Source of the DNA: JAWXBM01 sp964470455
GTDB taxonomy: Bacteria > Pseudomonadota > Gammaproteobacteria > Xanthomonadales > SZUA-36
Length of the DNA: 64,000 bases
Reading direction: 5' to 3'
Assembly: GCA_964470455.1 (NCBI GenBank)
Contig: CAYYCX010000008.1
Coordinates: 17,299-81,298, forward strand
The notes under the pieces were generated by a model. The model was not told where the DNA came from. It did not search any database and saw nothing but the letters and a program-made list of their open reading frames with translations. The translations under genes were made by a program, and so were the position numbers. Positions within the stretch are counted from its first letter, which is position 1; the number at the start of each line of letters is the position of its first letter. This document shows positions 7,835-16,343 of this stretch, piece by piece.

Positions 7835-9823
7835 ATGAGCTTTTTCCAGGAACTCAAGCGCCGCAATGTCGTCCGCATGGGCATTGCCTATGGCGTGGTG
7901 GCCTGGGTGCTTTTGCAGTTCATCGACTTCGCACTGGAGGTAATCGATGCACCCGGCTGGATCCTGCAGGTGTTCGTGCTGGCGGCCGTCGCCGGGCTTC
8001 CCATCGTCCTGATATTTTCCTGGTTGTTTGAACTGACCCCCGAAGGCATCAAGCGCGAATCCCAGATCGACCGCACCCAATCCATCACGCCGCAAACCGG
8101 CCGCAAGATCGACCGCGTGATCATTGGCGCGCTGGCGCTGGCGGTGGTTGTGTTGCTGGCGGATCGGTTCATTTCCTCGCCCGGGGAGAGGGAAATGGGG
8201 TCGGAAATGGGGTCGAATCCAATTTCCTCTTCGCAAGACCAGGTTCGAGCCACGACAGGAGAAATTGGATCCGACCCCATTTCCCCCGGCCAGTCATCCA
8301 CGGCGTCGGCGGAAAAGGGCGCTGACCCCATTTCCGAACCTGCGGAGCGCTCTATCGCCGTGCTGCCATTCCACGCCATGAGCAGCGGCGAGGACGACGA
8401 GTACTTTGCCGACGGCCTGACCGAGGAAATCCTCAATTCGCTGGCGCAGTTGCCCGAACTGCTGGTGACGGCGCGCACTTCGTCCTTCGCCTTCAAGGGC
8501 CAGGACCTGCCCATCCAGGACATTGCCAGCCAGCTGAATGTGAGGCACATCGTTGAAGGCTCGGTGCGCCGCTCGGGTGAACGGCTGCGCGTTACCGCCC
8601 AGCTCATTCGCGCCTCAGACGGCTTCCACCTCTGGTCGGAAAACTACGACAGCACCGAGCAGGACACCATCGCGGTGCAGGAAGACATTGCCGAGGAAAT
8701 TGCCCAGGCGCTCAACGTGGTAATGGACGCGGACAAGCGCGAAGCCATGCGCCGCGCCGGCCTGCGCGATGTGGCGGCATTCATTGCCCTGCAGAAGGCC
8801 AATGAGCTGTACGAGAAAGCACACGGCAGTGGCGAGCAGATCCCCCTGCTGCGCGAAGCCAACCGCTACTACGAACAGGTCCTGGAGCGGGTGCCCACTT
8901 ACAACACCGCCCGCCGTGACCACTCCGACCTGTTCGTGCACATGCTGATCAACGAAGCCACCGGCAGCCTCAGGGAAGGCACCACGGCGGAGGATCTGGT
9001 AACCGCGTTACCCTCCGCGCTCAGTGATGTGCGGCAGGTCGTCGAGCACGCTCATGATGACAATGAGCGCTACAACGCGGAGCTGGATTACGCCTACATG
9101 GATTCCAGCTGGGAGGGCATGCCCGCCCGCGTCGAGCGCTTCCTGGGCCAGGAAGGTTGTGACTGGCCTGTCTGGATCGACAATGTCGCTATTCCCCTGG
9201 GCTATGCTGGTCGCCTGGTGGAGAGCATGGAACGACGCGTGAACTGCGACCCCTTGGCCTCTTCAGCCTGGCAGGCGCTGGTGCGGACACTGATATGGGC
9301 CGGGAAGCCCGAGGCAGCGCTGGAGTGGGCGCGCCAGGGCGTACAGAAAGCTCCGGGCGCCTGGCTGAGCCTGCAGCAGACCACCGCACTGGTAGCGATG
9401 GGGCGTTTTGACGAAGCCGAAGCGGCGATTGACGCCCAGGTGCTCGATCCGTTCTGGCTCAATCACAACCGGATGATGATCGCCGCCGCCCGGGTTGACG
9501 AGCAGGGCATCGATCGCGCGCTGGAGAATTATCTGCGAGAGACAGGTGACGGCGAAGAGCGGTACTTCGGCATCATGTACAACGCCTGGCTGGGGCGCAC
9601 CGAACAAGCCAACGCACTGGCGGCGAAAGTCGACCAGTTCGCGTTCGGCAGCCCGGCGCTGATCACCATCACGCTGTGGTGCGCCTGTGGCGCGCCGTTT
9701 GACCTGGCGGCCACGCCCAAGTTTGCAGCCGACGTGGCTGAATCAGGCATGGCCTGGCCACCGTATTCTCCCGTCAATTTCCCGTTGAAGGACGGCGTGG
9801 CGCAGATTCGCACCAGCAACTGA
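7835..9823 (+). CDS. TolB-like/TPR membrane protein
   Basis: A 662-residue protein opening with FFQELKRRNVVRMGIAYGVVAW, the conserved start of a large proteobacterial family often annotated as adenylate-cyclase-like or TPR protein. Three membrane helices (about residues 14-33, 47-70, 95-112) precede a TolB/FlgO-like domain (about 172-290, beginning RSIAVLPF), then an alpha-helical TPR-like C-terminus. Between them, residues 115-168 are encoded by palindromic repeat DNA (see 8191-8336), a low-complexity insert absent from the usual family layout. No cyclase catalytic domain is present. The role is unknown; family members are thought to be scaffold or signalling proteins. Confidence 0.8.
   Translation: MSFFQELKRRNVVRMGIAYGVVAWVLLQFIDFALEVIDAPGWILQVFVLAAVAGLPIVLIFSWLFELTPEGIKRESQIDRTQSITPQTGRKIDRVIIGALALAVVVLLADRFISSPGEREMGSEMGSNPISSSQDQVRATTGEIGSDPISPGQSSTASAEKGADPISEPAERSIAVLPFHAMSSGEDDEYFADGLTEEILNSLAQLPELLVTARTSSFAFKGQDLPIQDIASQLNVRHIVEGSVRRSGERLRVTAQLIRASDGFHLWSENYDSTEQDTIAVQEDIAEEIAQALNVVMDADKREAMRRAGLRDVAAFIALQKANELYEKAHGSGEQIPLLREANRYYEQVLERVPTYNTARRDHSDLFVHMLINEATGSLREGTTAEDLVTALPSALSDVRQVVEHAHDDNERYNAELDYAYMDSSWEGMPARVERFLGQEGCDWPVWIDNVAIPLGYAGRLVESMERRVNCDPLASSAWQALVRTLIWAGKPEAALEWARQGVQKAPGAWLSLQQTTALVAMGRFDEAEAAIDAQVLDPFWLNHNRMMIAAARVDEQGIDRALENYLRETGDGEERYFGIMYNAWLGRTEQANALAAKVDQFAFGSPALITITLWCACGAPFDLAATPKFAADVAESGMAWPPYSPVNFPLKDGVAQIRTSN
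8191..8336. repeat. In-frame palindromic repeat cluster (GAAATGGGGTC family) inside a CDS
   Basis: Within the TolB-like gene, GAAATGGGGTCG occurs twice in tandem at 8192-8215. The second copy pairs as a near-perfect inverted repeat (about 25-nt arms, 8204-8228 and 8259-8283) with GAGAAATTGGATCCGACCCC, and another inverted half follows near 8323-8335. The same unit is present between genes at 9993-10015 as GAAATGGGGTC-C-GACCCCACTTC. The insert keeps the reading frame open. Confidence 0.85.
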
Positions 9824-9845
9824 CTTCGTCTGCCGGACCCTCTCT

Positions 9846-10063
9846 CACCGTCATCCCGGCCCTCTCTCACCGTCATGACCCAGGCCAGCTTCTCGCCCGC
9901 AGCGCGGGCTCACCTTCTCCCGGCGCAGGCCGGGATCCAACAGCACGCCGACGATGGATGCCGGATCAGGTCCGGCATGACGGCATAAGGACGAAATGGG
10001 GTCCGACCCCACTTCCTGGGATTGTTCTCTCAGTCCGTCATCCCGGCGCAGGCCGGGATCCAT
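9846..10063. repeat. Mixed REP-like repeats
   Basis: The gap between two convergent genes holds GTCATCCCGGC-type palindromes (near 9850, 9915-9980 and 10038-10062) and one GAAATGGGGTC palindrome at 9993-10015 with 11-bp arms, one mismatch and a 1-nt centre. No protein-coding sequence is recognisable here. Confidence 0.85.
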
Positions 10064-10804
10064 TCACGCCACAGCCCTCCCATCCTTCGGCGGCCAGCGC
10101 ACCGCCCAATAGATGAACGGCGTGTCGATCACCGCGATGGCAAACTTGAACACATATTTGGCGGCCGCCAGTTGCATCGCCGTGGCCAGGTCCACCAGGC
10201 CCCACCACACCACCAGCCCGTAAATCACCGTGTCTACGGCTTGCGAAATCAACGTGGAGCCGGTGTTGCGCAGCCACAGGTGCTTGCCATCCGTGGCTGC
10301 GCGTATTTTGTGAAACAGCCACACGTCAAACGACTGGCTCAGCAAATACGCCAGCAACGAGCCAAACACAAAGCGTGGCGTGTAGTCGAACAGGGTCACT
10401 GTGGCGGCATGCACCGACTGCGCGAAGGCTGAAGTTTCCGGCCGGTCGGAAGGCAGGTACAGCATCGATATCTGCGTCATCACCACCAGCGCCACGCTCA
10501 CGTAGAAGCCCAGCATCACCGCGCGCTGCGCCTCGGCACGACCATACTTCTCACTCAGCAAATCAGTGGCAAAGAAAATGCTGGAATACAGGATCACGCC
10601 CATCGAGGTTTGCAACCCCGCCACCACCGTGAGCTTGGGCCCCATGATGTTGGCCACCAGCAGGCTGAAGATCACCACACCATACAGCCCGGTGCGGCCG
10701 AACAGGCGGTAGGCCAGCACGGCAAAGCTGAGGTCGGCGAACACCGTAAGCAGCCACAGCAACAACTGGTGTTCGGCGAAGAAGGGAGCGAGATTTGTGA
10801 GCAT
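10064..10804 (-). CDS. yhhQ: Queuosine precursor transporter, YhhQ family
   Basis: About 246 residues with six or seven hydrophobic helices. Family signatures are FSLLVANIMGPKLT, ATDLLSEKYG and the histidine/arginine-containing SQSFDVWLFHKIRAATDGKHLWLRN, followed by STLISQAVDTVIYG. YhhQ/QPTR proteins import queuosine precursors (preQ0/preQ1) used to modify tRNA. Translation is set at ATG 10804; the frame is open well upstream but that part overlaps the opposite gene's leader and looks non-coding. It diverges from the beta-helix gene at 10989, leaving a 184-bp shared promoter region. Confidence 0.9.
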   Translation of the reverse strand: MLTNLAPFFAEHQLLLWLLTVFADLSFAVLAYRLFGRTGLYGVVIFSLLVANIMGPKLTVVAGLQTSMGVILYSSIFFATDLLSEKYGRAEAQRAVMLGFYVSVALVVMTQISMLYLPSDRPETSAFAQSVHAATVTLFDYTPRFVFGSLLAYLLSQSFDVWLFHKIRAATDGKHLWLRNTGSTLISQAVDTVIYGLVVWWGLVDLATAMQLAAAKYVFKFAIAVIDTPFIYWAVRWPPKDGRAVA

Positions 10805-10988
10805 GCTTGGGATGGCACTTTTTATTGATGCTGCATGATAGCGCAAGCGGTGGTTGCCGGCCCGGAGTTGGCCTGGCGAAATTCCTGCTTCATTCCCGCT
10901 TCCCGGAAAAATTCTGCCGGACCATGTCGTATTGGGCCGGCGAATCCGTATTGGGGTGAAAGGACTGAACTCCCATGAGGGCTCCACC

Positions 10989-12689
10989 ATGTACGCCAAG
11001 CTTGTCGCCTGCCTGATCCTGTTGTTGCCGGGCCTTCCCGCCTTTGCCGGGATCATCGTGCCACCGGGTGTCCATACGGTTGGCAACAATGCCGCGATAT
11101 GCGATTACCCCACGCTGCAAGCGGCCATCGATGATGCCGCCAGCGGCGATACCATCCGGGTGCAAACCATCAACTATGCGCTGCCCACCGGCATTACCAT
11201 CAGCAACAAGTCGCTGACTGTGGTTGGCGGCTACAGCGACTGCAATGACACCACGGCCGATCCCGACCAGCCCACCACCCTCACCGAAGGCGGAGCCAGC
11301 ACCGTGCTCACGGTGAGCAGCGTGATTGCCGGCGTGCAGAACGTTTGGCTGCGGAATTTTGTGCTGCGCTCCGGCGACGGCGGGGCCAACAAAGGCGGCG
11401 GGGTCGACCTCAGCGGTGGCGTAACGCTGCGGCTGGACAATGTCGAGGTGCGTGAAAATGAAGCCCAGTATGGCGGCGGCATCCGCATTCATGGTGGCCC
11501 GCCGCACCCGACCCTGAGGCTGGAAGGCGGCAGCCTCATCGGTGGGGTCGGGCCGTTCGACATGCACAACAATGCCTTCCAGAGTGGCGGGGGTATTTAT
11601 TGCAGCGACGGAGGAGTGATTGAATGGCTGGATGCCAGCATCAACTTCAATACCGCCTCGCAAGGTGGAGGTGTTTACCTGAGCAATTGCAGTCTCACCA
11701 CACCGGCCATCACCGGCGGCGAGCTGAGAACCACGGAAATCAGGGGCAACCGGGTGCTATTTGGCGGTGGCGGCCTCGTTGCGCAGGCCAACTCGACGGT
11801 GACCCTGGCAAGCCAGCTGAACCGCCAGATCACCATCGTCGCCAACCATGCAGACTTTGATGGTGCTGGCGTGCTGCTGAACGGTTCTTTCCTTTCCGCC
11901 GACGGCGTGCATTTCGAGTCGAATAACGCGGGGCAGTCCGGCGGAGCCATCTACGCCACCAATTCCGAGGCAACCCTGACACGTGGGGCCGACGACAACA
12001 GCAACTGCCCCAGCCCGCCGCGCTGCGCGCGCCTGAGTTTCAACGTAGCCGGGACAACGGGTGGAGGTATTTCGGCGTTCAATGGTTCCAACATTTACCT
12101 GATTGGCGTATTCATGGAAGCGAACCAGGCATCGTCGATTGCCGCCCTGCTGTCTTCACTGGGTTCCGCGGTTGTGCTGCGTGACGTGCAGCTGGTCCGC
12201 AATGTGGCAGCCAACCCCGGCGGCACGCGGCTTTTTCACTCCTATGACGGCAGCCTGGGGCTACGCAACGTGACCACAACCGGCAACGACGTGCACTTTG
12301 TGTTCGAGCTGGAGAACAACGCCATGTTGCTGGCGCGCGACAGCATTTTCTGGGAACCGGAAGCCGTCATCCTGTCGACGGATGGCACGGAAACGCTGGA
12401 CCTCAGCTGCAACAATGCGTCGGAAGACATCAGTTTTCCCGGCGCGGCAACGCATGATCCGGGATTCCGCTACTCGCTGGAGCGAGGTCCGGTTTATCCG
12501 CCGATGCGGCTGGCTGGCGACTCGGCCAATATCGACCGCTGTTCCGAACTTCCGGTGGTGGGGGTGGTGGACATCAGCGGCGCAGCACGACTGGTGGACG
12601 TACCCGGCATCGCCAATGGTGCCGGTGCGCAGGACCGCGGCGCATTTGAGTACGAACCGCCCCTGTTTGCCGATGGTTTTGAGGACTGA
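10989..12689 (+). CDS. Secreted parallel beta-helix protein with C-terminal DGFE motif
   Basis: A 566-residue exported protein: signal peptide MYAKLVACLILLLPGLPAFA, then a pectate-lyase-like right-handed beta-helix with short Gly/Asn-rich repeats (GGGVDLSGGVTL, GGGIRIHGG, SGGGIYCSDGG and others) over residues 60-480. It ends in LFADGFED, a tail shared with three other secreted proteins in this window. Such beta-helix proteins are usually surface-bound or carbohydrate-acting, but no catalytic site is recognisable. The start ATG 10989 is chosen because a signal peptide follows directly; the open frame upstream is not coding-like. Confidence 0.82.
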   Translation: MYAKLVACLILLLPGLPAFAGIIVPPGVHTVGNNAAICDYPTLQAAIDDAASGDTIRVQTINYALPTGITISNKSLTVVGGYSDCNDTTADPDQPTTLTEGGASTVLTVSSVIAGVQNVWLRNFVLRSGDGGANKGGGVDLSGGVTLRLDNVEVRENEAQYGGGIRIHGGPPHPTLRLEGGSLIGGVGPFDMHNNAFQSGGGIYCSDGGVIEWLDASINFNTASQGGGVYLSNCSLTTPAITGGELRTTEIRGNRVLFGGGGLVAQANSTVTLASQLNRQITIVANHADFDGAGVLLNGSFLSADGVHFESNNAGQSGGAIYATNSEATLTRGADDNSNCPSPPRCARLSFNVAGTTGGGISAFNGSNIYLIGVFMEANQASSIAALLSSLGSAVVLRDVQLVRNVAANPGGTRLFHSYDGSLGLRNVTTTGNDVHFVFELENNAMLLARDSIFWEPEAVILSTDGTETLDLSCNNASEDISFPGAATHDPGFRYSLERGPVYPPMRLAGDSANIDRCSELPVVGVVDISGAARLVDVPGIANGAGAQDRGAFEYEPPLFADGFED

Positions 12690-12801
12690 AGCCGTTGCAG
12701 CCCTTGATTCGAATCCGAAGTACCATGGGCACAGGTACTTGAATGGCGCCTGGCCCAACTGATGATGGCCAGGGTCACTGAATCTTCGGGAATCCGGACG
12801 C

Positions 12802-15201
12802 ATGCAGGCAGTGGACGACTGGCAGGAACTGAACCGGCAGCTTGAAATGCTGCTGGACCAGGACACTGCCGACCGGCTGCGCAGCCTGGATGAACTGGCG
12901 GCCAGCGATCCGGCTAAAGCGCAGCGCCTGCAACGGTTACTGGCGGGTATCACCCGCAGTGAGCCTTTGGAACAGTTGGGTGCGGTTGGCCTGGTGCAGG
13001 AAGCCCTGCAGTCACTGGAAACCCTCGGCCCTGGTGACACGCTGGGCGACTGGACCTTGCAACGGCGGATCGGCCGCGGCGGCATGGCCGAGGTATTTGA
13101 AGCCAGCCGCCAGATCGGCGGCACCGGGCAACGCGCAGCCATCAAGCTGATGGCCATGGGCCTCGGCAGCGAAGAGCAACGCCGCCGGTTCCGGCAGGAA
13201 ACCGCCATCCTGGCGCGCGTCGACGATGCCCGGCTGTCGCGTTTGATCGATGCCGGCACGGCTGCCGACGGGCGCCCCTGGCTGGCCATGGAGTTCATCG
13301 ACGGCCGGCCCATCGACCAGGCATGCCAGGCGGAATCGATGGGTTTGCGCGAACGCGTGGCGCTGTTGATCGAGGTGGCCCGCGCGGTGGATTCCTGCCA
13401 TCGCGCGCTGGTGGTGCACCGCGACCTGAAGCCTTCCAACGTCTTCGTAACCGCGCAGGGCGAGGTCAGGCTGCTGGATTTCGGCATCGCCAAAGTGGTG
13501 GAACCCCAGCCGGACCCGGCTGGCTTTACCACCCGCTTCGTCTCCGGCGCGTACACCCTGCGTTTCAGCAGCCCCGAACAACTGCAGTCCCTGCCCACCG
13601 GGGTTGATTGCGACGTGTACCAGCTCGGCTTGCTGCTGTACCTGCTGCTGACTGGCCGGCATGCGTTTGAATCCCGGGCGCATGAGCCGCTGGGCCTGCT
13701 GCGCGCGATGCAGCAGGGCGCGGCCCCGCCGAGCAGCGTGGCTTCCGGGCCAACTCCCGGGCCAACCCACTGGCCAACCCACGGGCCAACTCCCGGGCCG
13801 GGCCCTGGCGGGAACTGGGCGAAGCGGCTGCGCGGCGACCTCGATGCCATCATGCTGCGGGCGCTGGAGTTTCGCCCCGCTGACCGCTACCCCGGTGCTC
13901 GCGAGCTGGCCGATGACTTGCAGGCCTGGCTGGACGGGTATCCTGTCAGCGCCCGCAGCCACACCACCTGGTACCGCGCCCGGCGCTACGTTCGGCGCCA
14001 TTGGCTCGGTGTCGCAATGGTGATGTTCACTTTCCTGCTGGTTAGCGGCTACGCCGCCACCGTCACCTGGCAGTCACAGCGCCTGGCCGAGCAACGCAAC
14101 CAGGCCGAAGCCGCGAAGCTTCAGGCCGAAACCATTCGGGATTTCCTGCTGCAGGTTTTTGGTTCGGTGGATCCGCAATCCCAGGTGAGCCGCGGCAAGA
14201 CCATTGAACAGCTGCTGATGGAGGGGGTGCAGCGAGCGCGGACAGAATATGTGGACCAGCCCCTGGTGGCTGCGCAGCTGTTGGTGGATATGGCTGACGT
14301 GCTGGCGCGCAGGGGCAGGCTGGATGAAGCGCGATCAGCATTTGAAGATGCGCTGCGCATGCGCACAGCCGTGTTGGGTGTTGACCATGCGGATACGCTG
14401 GCGGCAGGGGCGCTGCTGGGTGATGTGTTGTATCGCCTGGGTGATGGCGACGCAGCGCTGGCGCTGTTGCGGCGCAATCTGGAAACGGCCCAGCAGGTTA
14501 CCGGCGGCAGTCCCGATGCAGTCATTGACGCCCTGACAGCGCTTGGGCCAGTGGAGTCGGTGCACGGCGACATGGTACAAGCCGAAGCACAGATGCGCCG
14601 CGCACTGGAATTGCAGTCCGCGCTTTATCCGCAGGAACCCCCGGATACCGAACAGGCATTGCGGCGTGCCCTGATCCTCAACCAGCTGGGCGTGGTGCTG
14701 ATGCGTGCCGAACGGTTTGAGGAAGCGATGGAAGTTCAGCAACAAAGTCTTGCCACCTACGAGAAATTCGCCGGCCGCCTCGACAGCCGCACACTGGAGG
14801 CGCGCAAGAATCTTTCCTATGCCCATCGCATGCTGCTGCAGCCGGCGGAAGCCCGGCGTTTGCTGGAAGTAACCCTGGCGGACGAACGTGAGCTGTACGA
14901 TGGCGCTCACTGGCAAATAGCCTATACCCTGGGGCACCTGGCCAACCTGGCCAGCGACGTCAAGGATTACCCCGAATCCATCCGGCTGTGGCAGGAAGCC
15001 GAAACGGAAACGCGCGCGGCCATGGGCGATGATTACTATTGGATTAACAGTGCCCGGATGGGCCGGGCGCGCAGCATGTTGCGGAATAACCAGGTTCAGG
15101 AAGGCCGGGCGCTGTTGCTGGAAGTGATCAATTCGCCCAATGCGGACCCCGCCATAGTCAAACGTGCCGGGGAGCTGCTGGCCACTTTTCCCGGCGAATG
15201 A
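12802..15201 (+). CDS. Membrane Ser/Thr protein kinase with TPR sensor region
   Basis: A 799-residue kinase. N-terminal kinase domain: GRGGMAEVFEA P-loop (about residue 90), AIKLM lysine (about 114), HRDLKPSNVFV catalytic loop (about 206) and LDFGIAKV (about 225). A proline-rich run of GPT(P/H) units (about residues 314-333) interrupts the C-lobe and is encoded by 12-bp tandem repeats. One membrane helix (about 400-422) leads to a tetratricopeptide region to the end. This layout matches the bacterial kinase-TPR family that usually sits next to an ECF sigma factor, as it does here (convergent, 2 bp apart). Confidence 0.92.
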   Translation: MQAVDDWQELNRQLEMLLDQDTADRLRSLDELAASDPAKAQRLQRLLAGITRSEPLEQLGAVGLVQEALQSLETLGPGDTLGDWTLQRRIGRGGMAEVFEASRQIGGTGQRAAIKLMAMGLGSEEQRRRFRQETAILARVDDARLSRLIDAGTAADGRPWLAMEFIDGRPIDQACQAESMGLRERVALLIEVARAVDSCHRALVVHRDLKPSNVFVTAQGEVRLLDFGIAKVVEPQPDPAGFTTRFVSGAYTLRFSSPEQLQSLPTGVDCDVYQLGLLLYLLLTGRHAFESRAHEPLGLLRAMQQGAAPPSSVASGPTPGPTHWPTHGPTPGPGPGGNWAKRLRGDLDAIMLRALEFRPADRYPGARELADDLQAWLDGYPVSARSHTTWYRARRYVRRHWLGVAMVMFTFLLVSGYAATVTWQSQRLAEQRNQAEAAKLQAETIRDFLLQVFGSVDPQSQVSRGKTIEQLLMEGVQRARTEYVDQPLVAAQLLVDMADVLARRGRLDEARSAFEDALRMRTAVLGVDHADTLAAGALLGDVLYRLGDGDAALALLRRNLETAQQVTGGSPDAVIDALTALGPVESVHGDMVQAEAQMRRALELQSALYPQEPPDTEQALRRALILNQLGVVLMRAERFEEAMEVQQQSLATYEKFAGRLDSRTLEARKNLSYAHRMLLQPAEARRLLEVTLADERELYDGAHWQIAYTLGHLANLASDVKDYPESIRLWQEAETETRAAMGDDYYWINSARMGRARSMLRNNQVQEGRALLLEVINSPNADPAIVKRAGELLATFPGE
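13743..13804. repeat. 12-bp tandem repeat inside kinase gene
   Basis: About five degenerate units of the type GGGCCAACTCCC / CCAACCCAC, in frame, encoding alternating Gly-Pro-Thr-Pro/His. The unit is a multiple of three, so copy-number change would lengthen or shorten the linker without a frameshift. Confidence 0.8.
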
Positions 15202-15203
15202 GG

Positions 15204-15827
15204 CTATTGGGCTGAGGTAGCTGGATAAACCAGCGCCTCGGTCATCCAGGCCCGCGCCCGCAGCCAGTCGCGTTGCAGCTGGCGCGGCGTCACTTCAAGC
15301 AGCAGCGCAATCTCGTCCAGGCCAAGCCCCACGTACACCCGCAGGTGAATCAGCTCCACCAGGCGCGGCTCCTGCTGCTCCAGCCAGAGCAGGGCATCGT
15401 CCATAGCCACCAGGGTTTCCGGCTGCTCCAGGTCGATCAACCCCTCGGCAGTGAGTTCAACCTGGACACGGTCGCCACCCCTTTTGCCCGCCAGCCGCGC
15501 CCGCGCATAGTCCACCACAACCTGCCGCATGGTTAGTGCCGCCAGGGCAAAGAAATGCCGCCGCCCGGTGAGGTTCAGCGCCTCGTTGCCCACCAGCTTG
15601 GCATAGGCTTCGTGAACCACTGCCGTGGGGTTGAGGGTCTGGTGGGAAGAACGGGCCAGCAACTGGCGCGCCACCGGTTTCAGTTCACCGTAAACCAGCG
15701 CGAATGCCTGGTCGAGTTGCGCACGGGAGCTGTCAGCCGAATTCAGGATCACCGTGATCGAGGCGCCATCCAGCCCAGCAGCCAGCTGCTCGCCAGGCAA
15801 GCCCTCGGCCTTGTCCAAATCCGCCAT
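15204..15827 (-). CDS. ECF-family RNA polymerase sigma factor (kinase-linked type)
   Basis: A 207-residue sigma factor. Region 2 includes LNPTAVVHEAYAKLVG and RRHFFALAALTMRQVVVDYARARLAGKRG; region 4 includes ELIHLRVYVGLGLDEIALLLEVTPRQLQRDWLRARAWM. These are typical of the ECF group that pairs with TPR-type Ser/Thr kinases (TIGR02999-like). No anti-sigma factor gene is adjacent; the convergent kinase ends 2 bp away. Phosphorylation by this kinase is a plausible control but is inference. Confidence 0.9.
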   Translation of the reverse strand: MADLDKAEGLPGEQLAAGLDGASITVILNSADSSRAQLDQAFALVYGELKPVARQLLARSSHQTLNPTAVVHEAYAKLVGNEALNLTGRRHFFALAALTMRQVVVDYARARLAGKRGGDRVQVELTAEGLIDLEQPETLVAMDDALLWLEQQEPRLVELIHLRVYVGLGLDEIALLLEVTPRQLQRDWLRARAWMTEALVYPATSAQ

Positions 15828-15904
15828 TGCCGGCGCTCCGGTTGTTCAATTTGCTGACCTGCCTAGCATAGACCAACTTGCCGGGTAGCAGGAACGTCAC
15901 GCCG

Positions 15905-16225
15905 GACTACGATCAGGGCCGGGATTCAATACCATGCGGAAGATGGATGCCGGCTCGGGGGCCGGCATGACGGAGTAGTAACGTCTTCCCGGTTTTTCTC
16001 CCCGTCATCCCGGCGCAGGCCGGGATCCAATACCACGCCGACAAATGGATGCCGGGTCAAGCCCGGCATGACGGGTTAGTTGCGCAAACCCTGCCACTTC
16101 TGACCGTCATCCCGGCCTTCCCTCCGCGTCATCCCGGCCTTCTCTCACCGTCATCCCGACCTTCTCTCACCGTCATCCCGACCTTCTCTCCCCGTCATCC
16201 CGGCGCAGGCCGGGATCCAATAACC
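15905..16225. repeat. REP-like repeat array, including short direct repeats
   Basis: Most of the 515-bp gap between the sigma factor and the permease is GTCATCCCGGC-type palindromes. From about 16095 to 16210 the spacers CCTTCTCTCACCGTCATCCCG recur at about 24-bp spacing, a local tandem expansion. No gene is seen. The permease promoter should lie between about 16230 and 16340. Confidence 0.8.
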
Positions 16226-16343
16226 CACCAAAGCCGCATTCCAGCTCCCTACCCGGCAACCAGCCCCATGTGCGGAAACGTTTGCGAGGAGTAGAATGTC
16301 CGTCGATTCGTGGAGGCCGTGAACTTCCACACCAAAGGACATC

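Noticed and set aside
12261..13853. 530-codon minus-strand frame across the beta-helix/kinase boundary
   Set aside because: Shadow of two confident plus-strand genes, with low-complexity Arg/Ser/Pro text and no domain.
16090..16210. Regularly spaced direct repeats resembling a small CRISPR array
   Set aside because: The repeat is the REP core itself, spacers are the same CCTTCTCTC text rather than unique sequence, and no cas genes are present.
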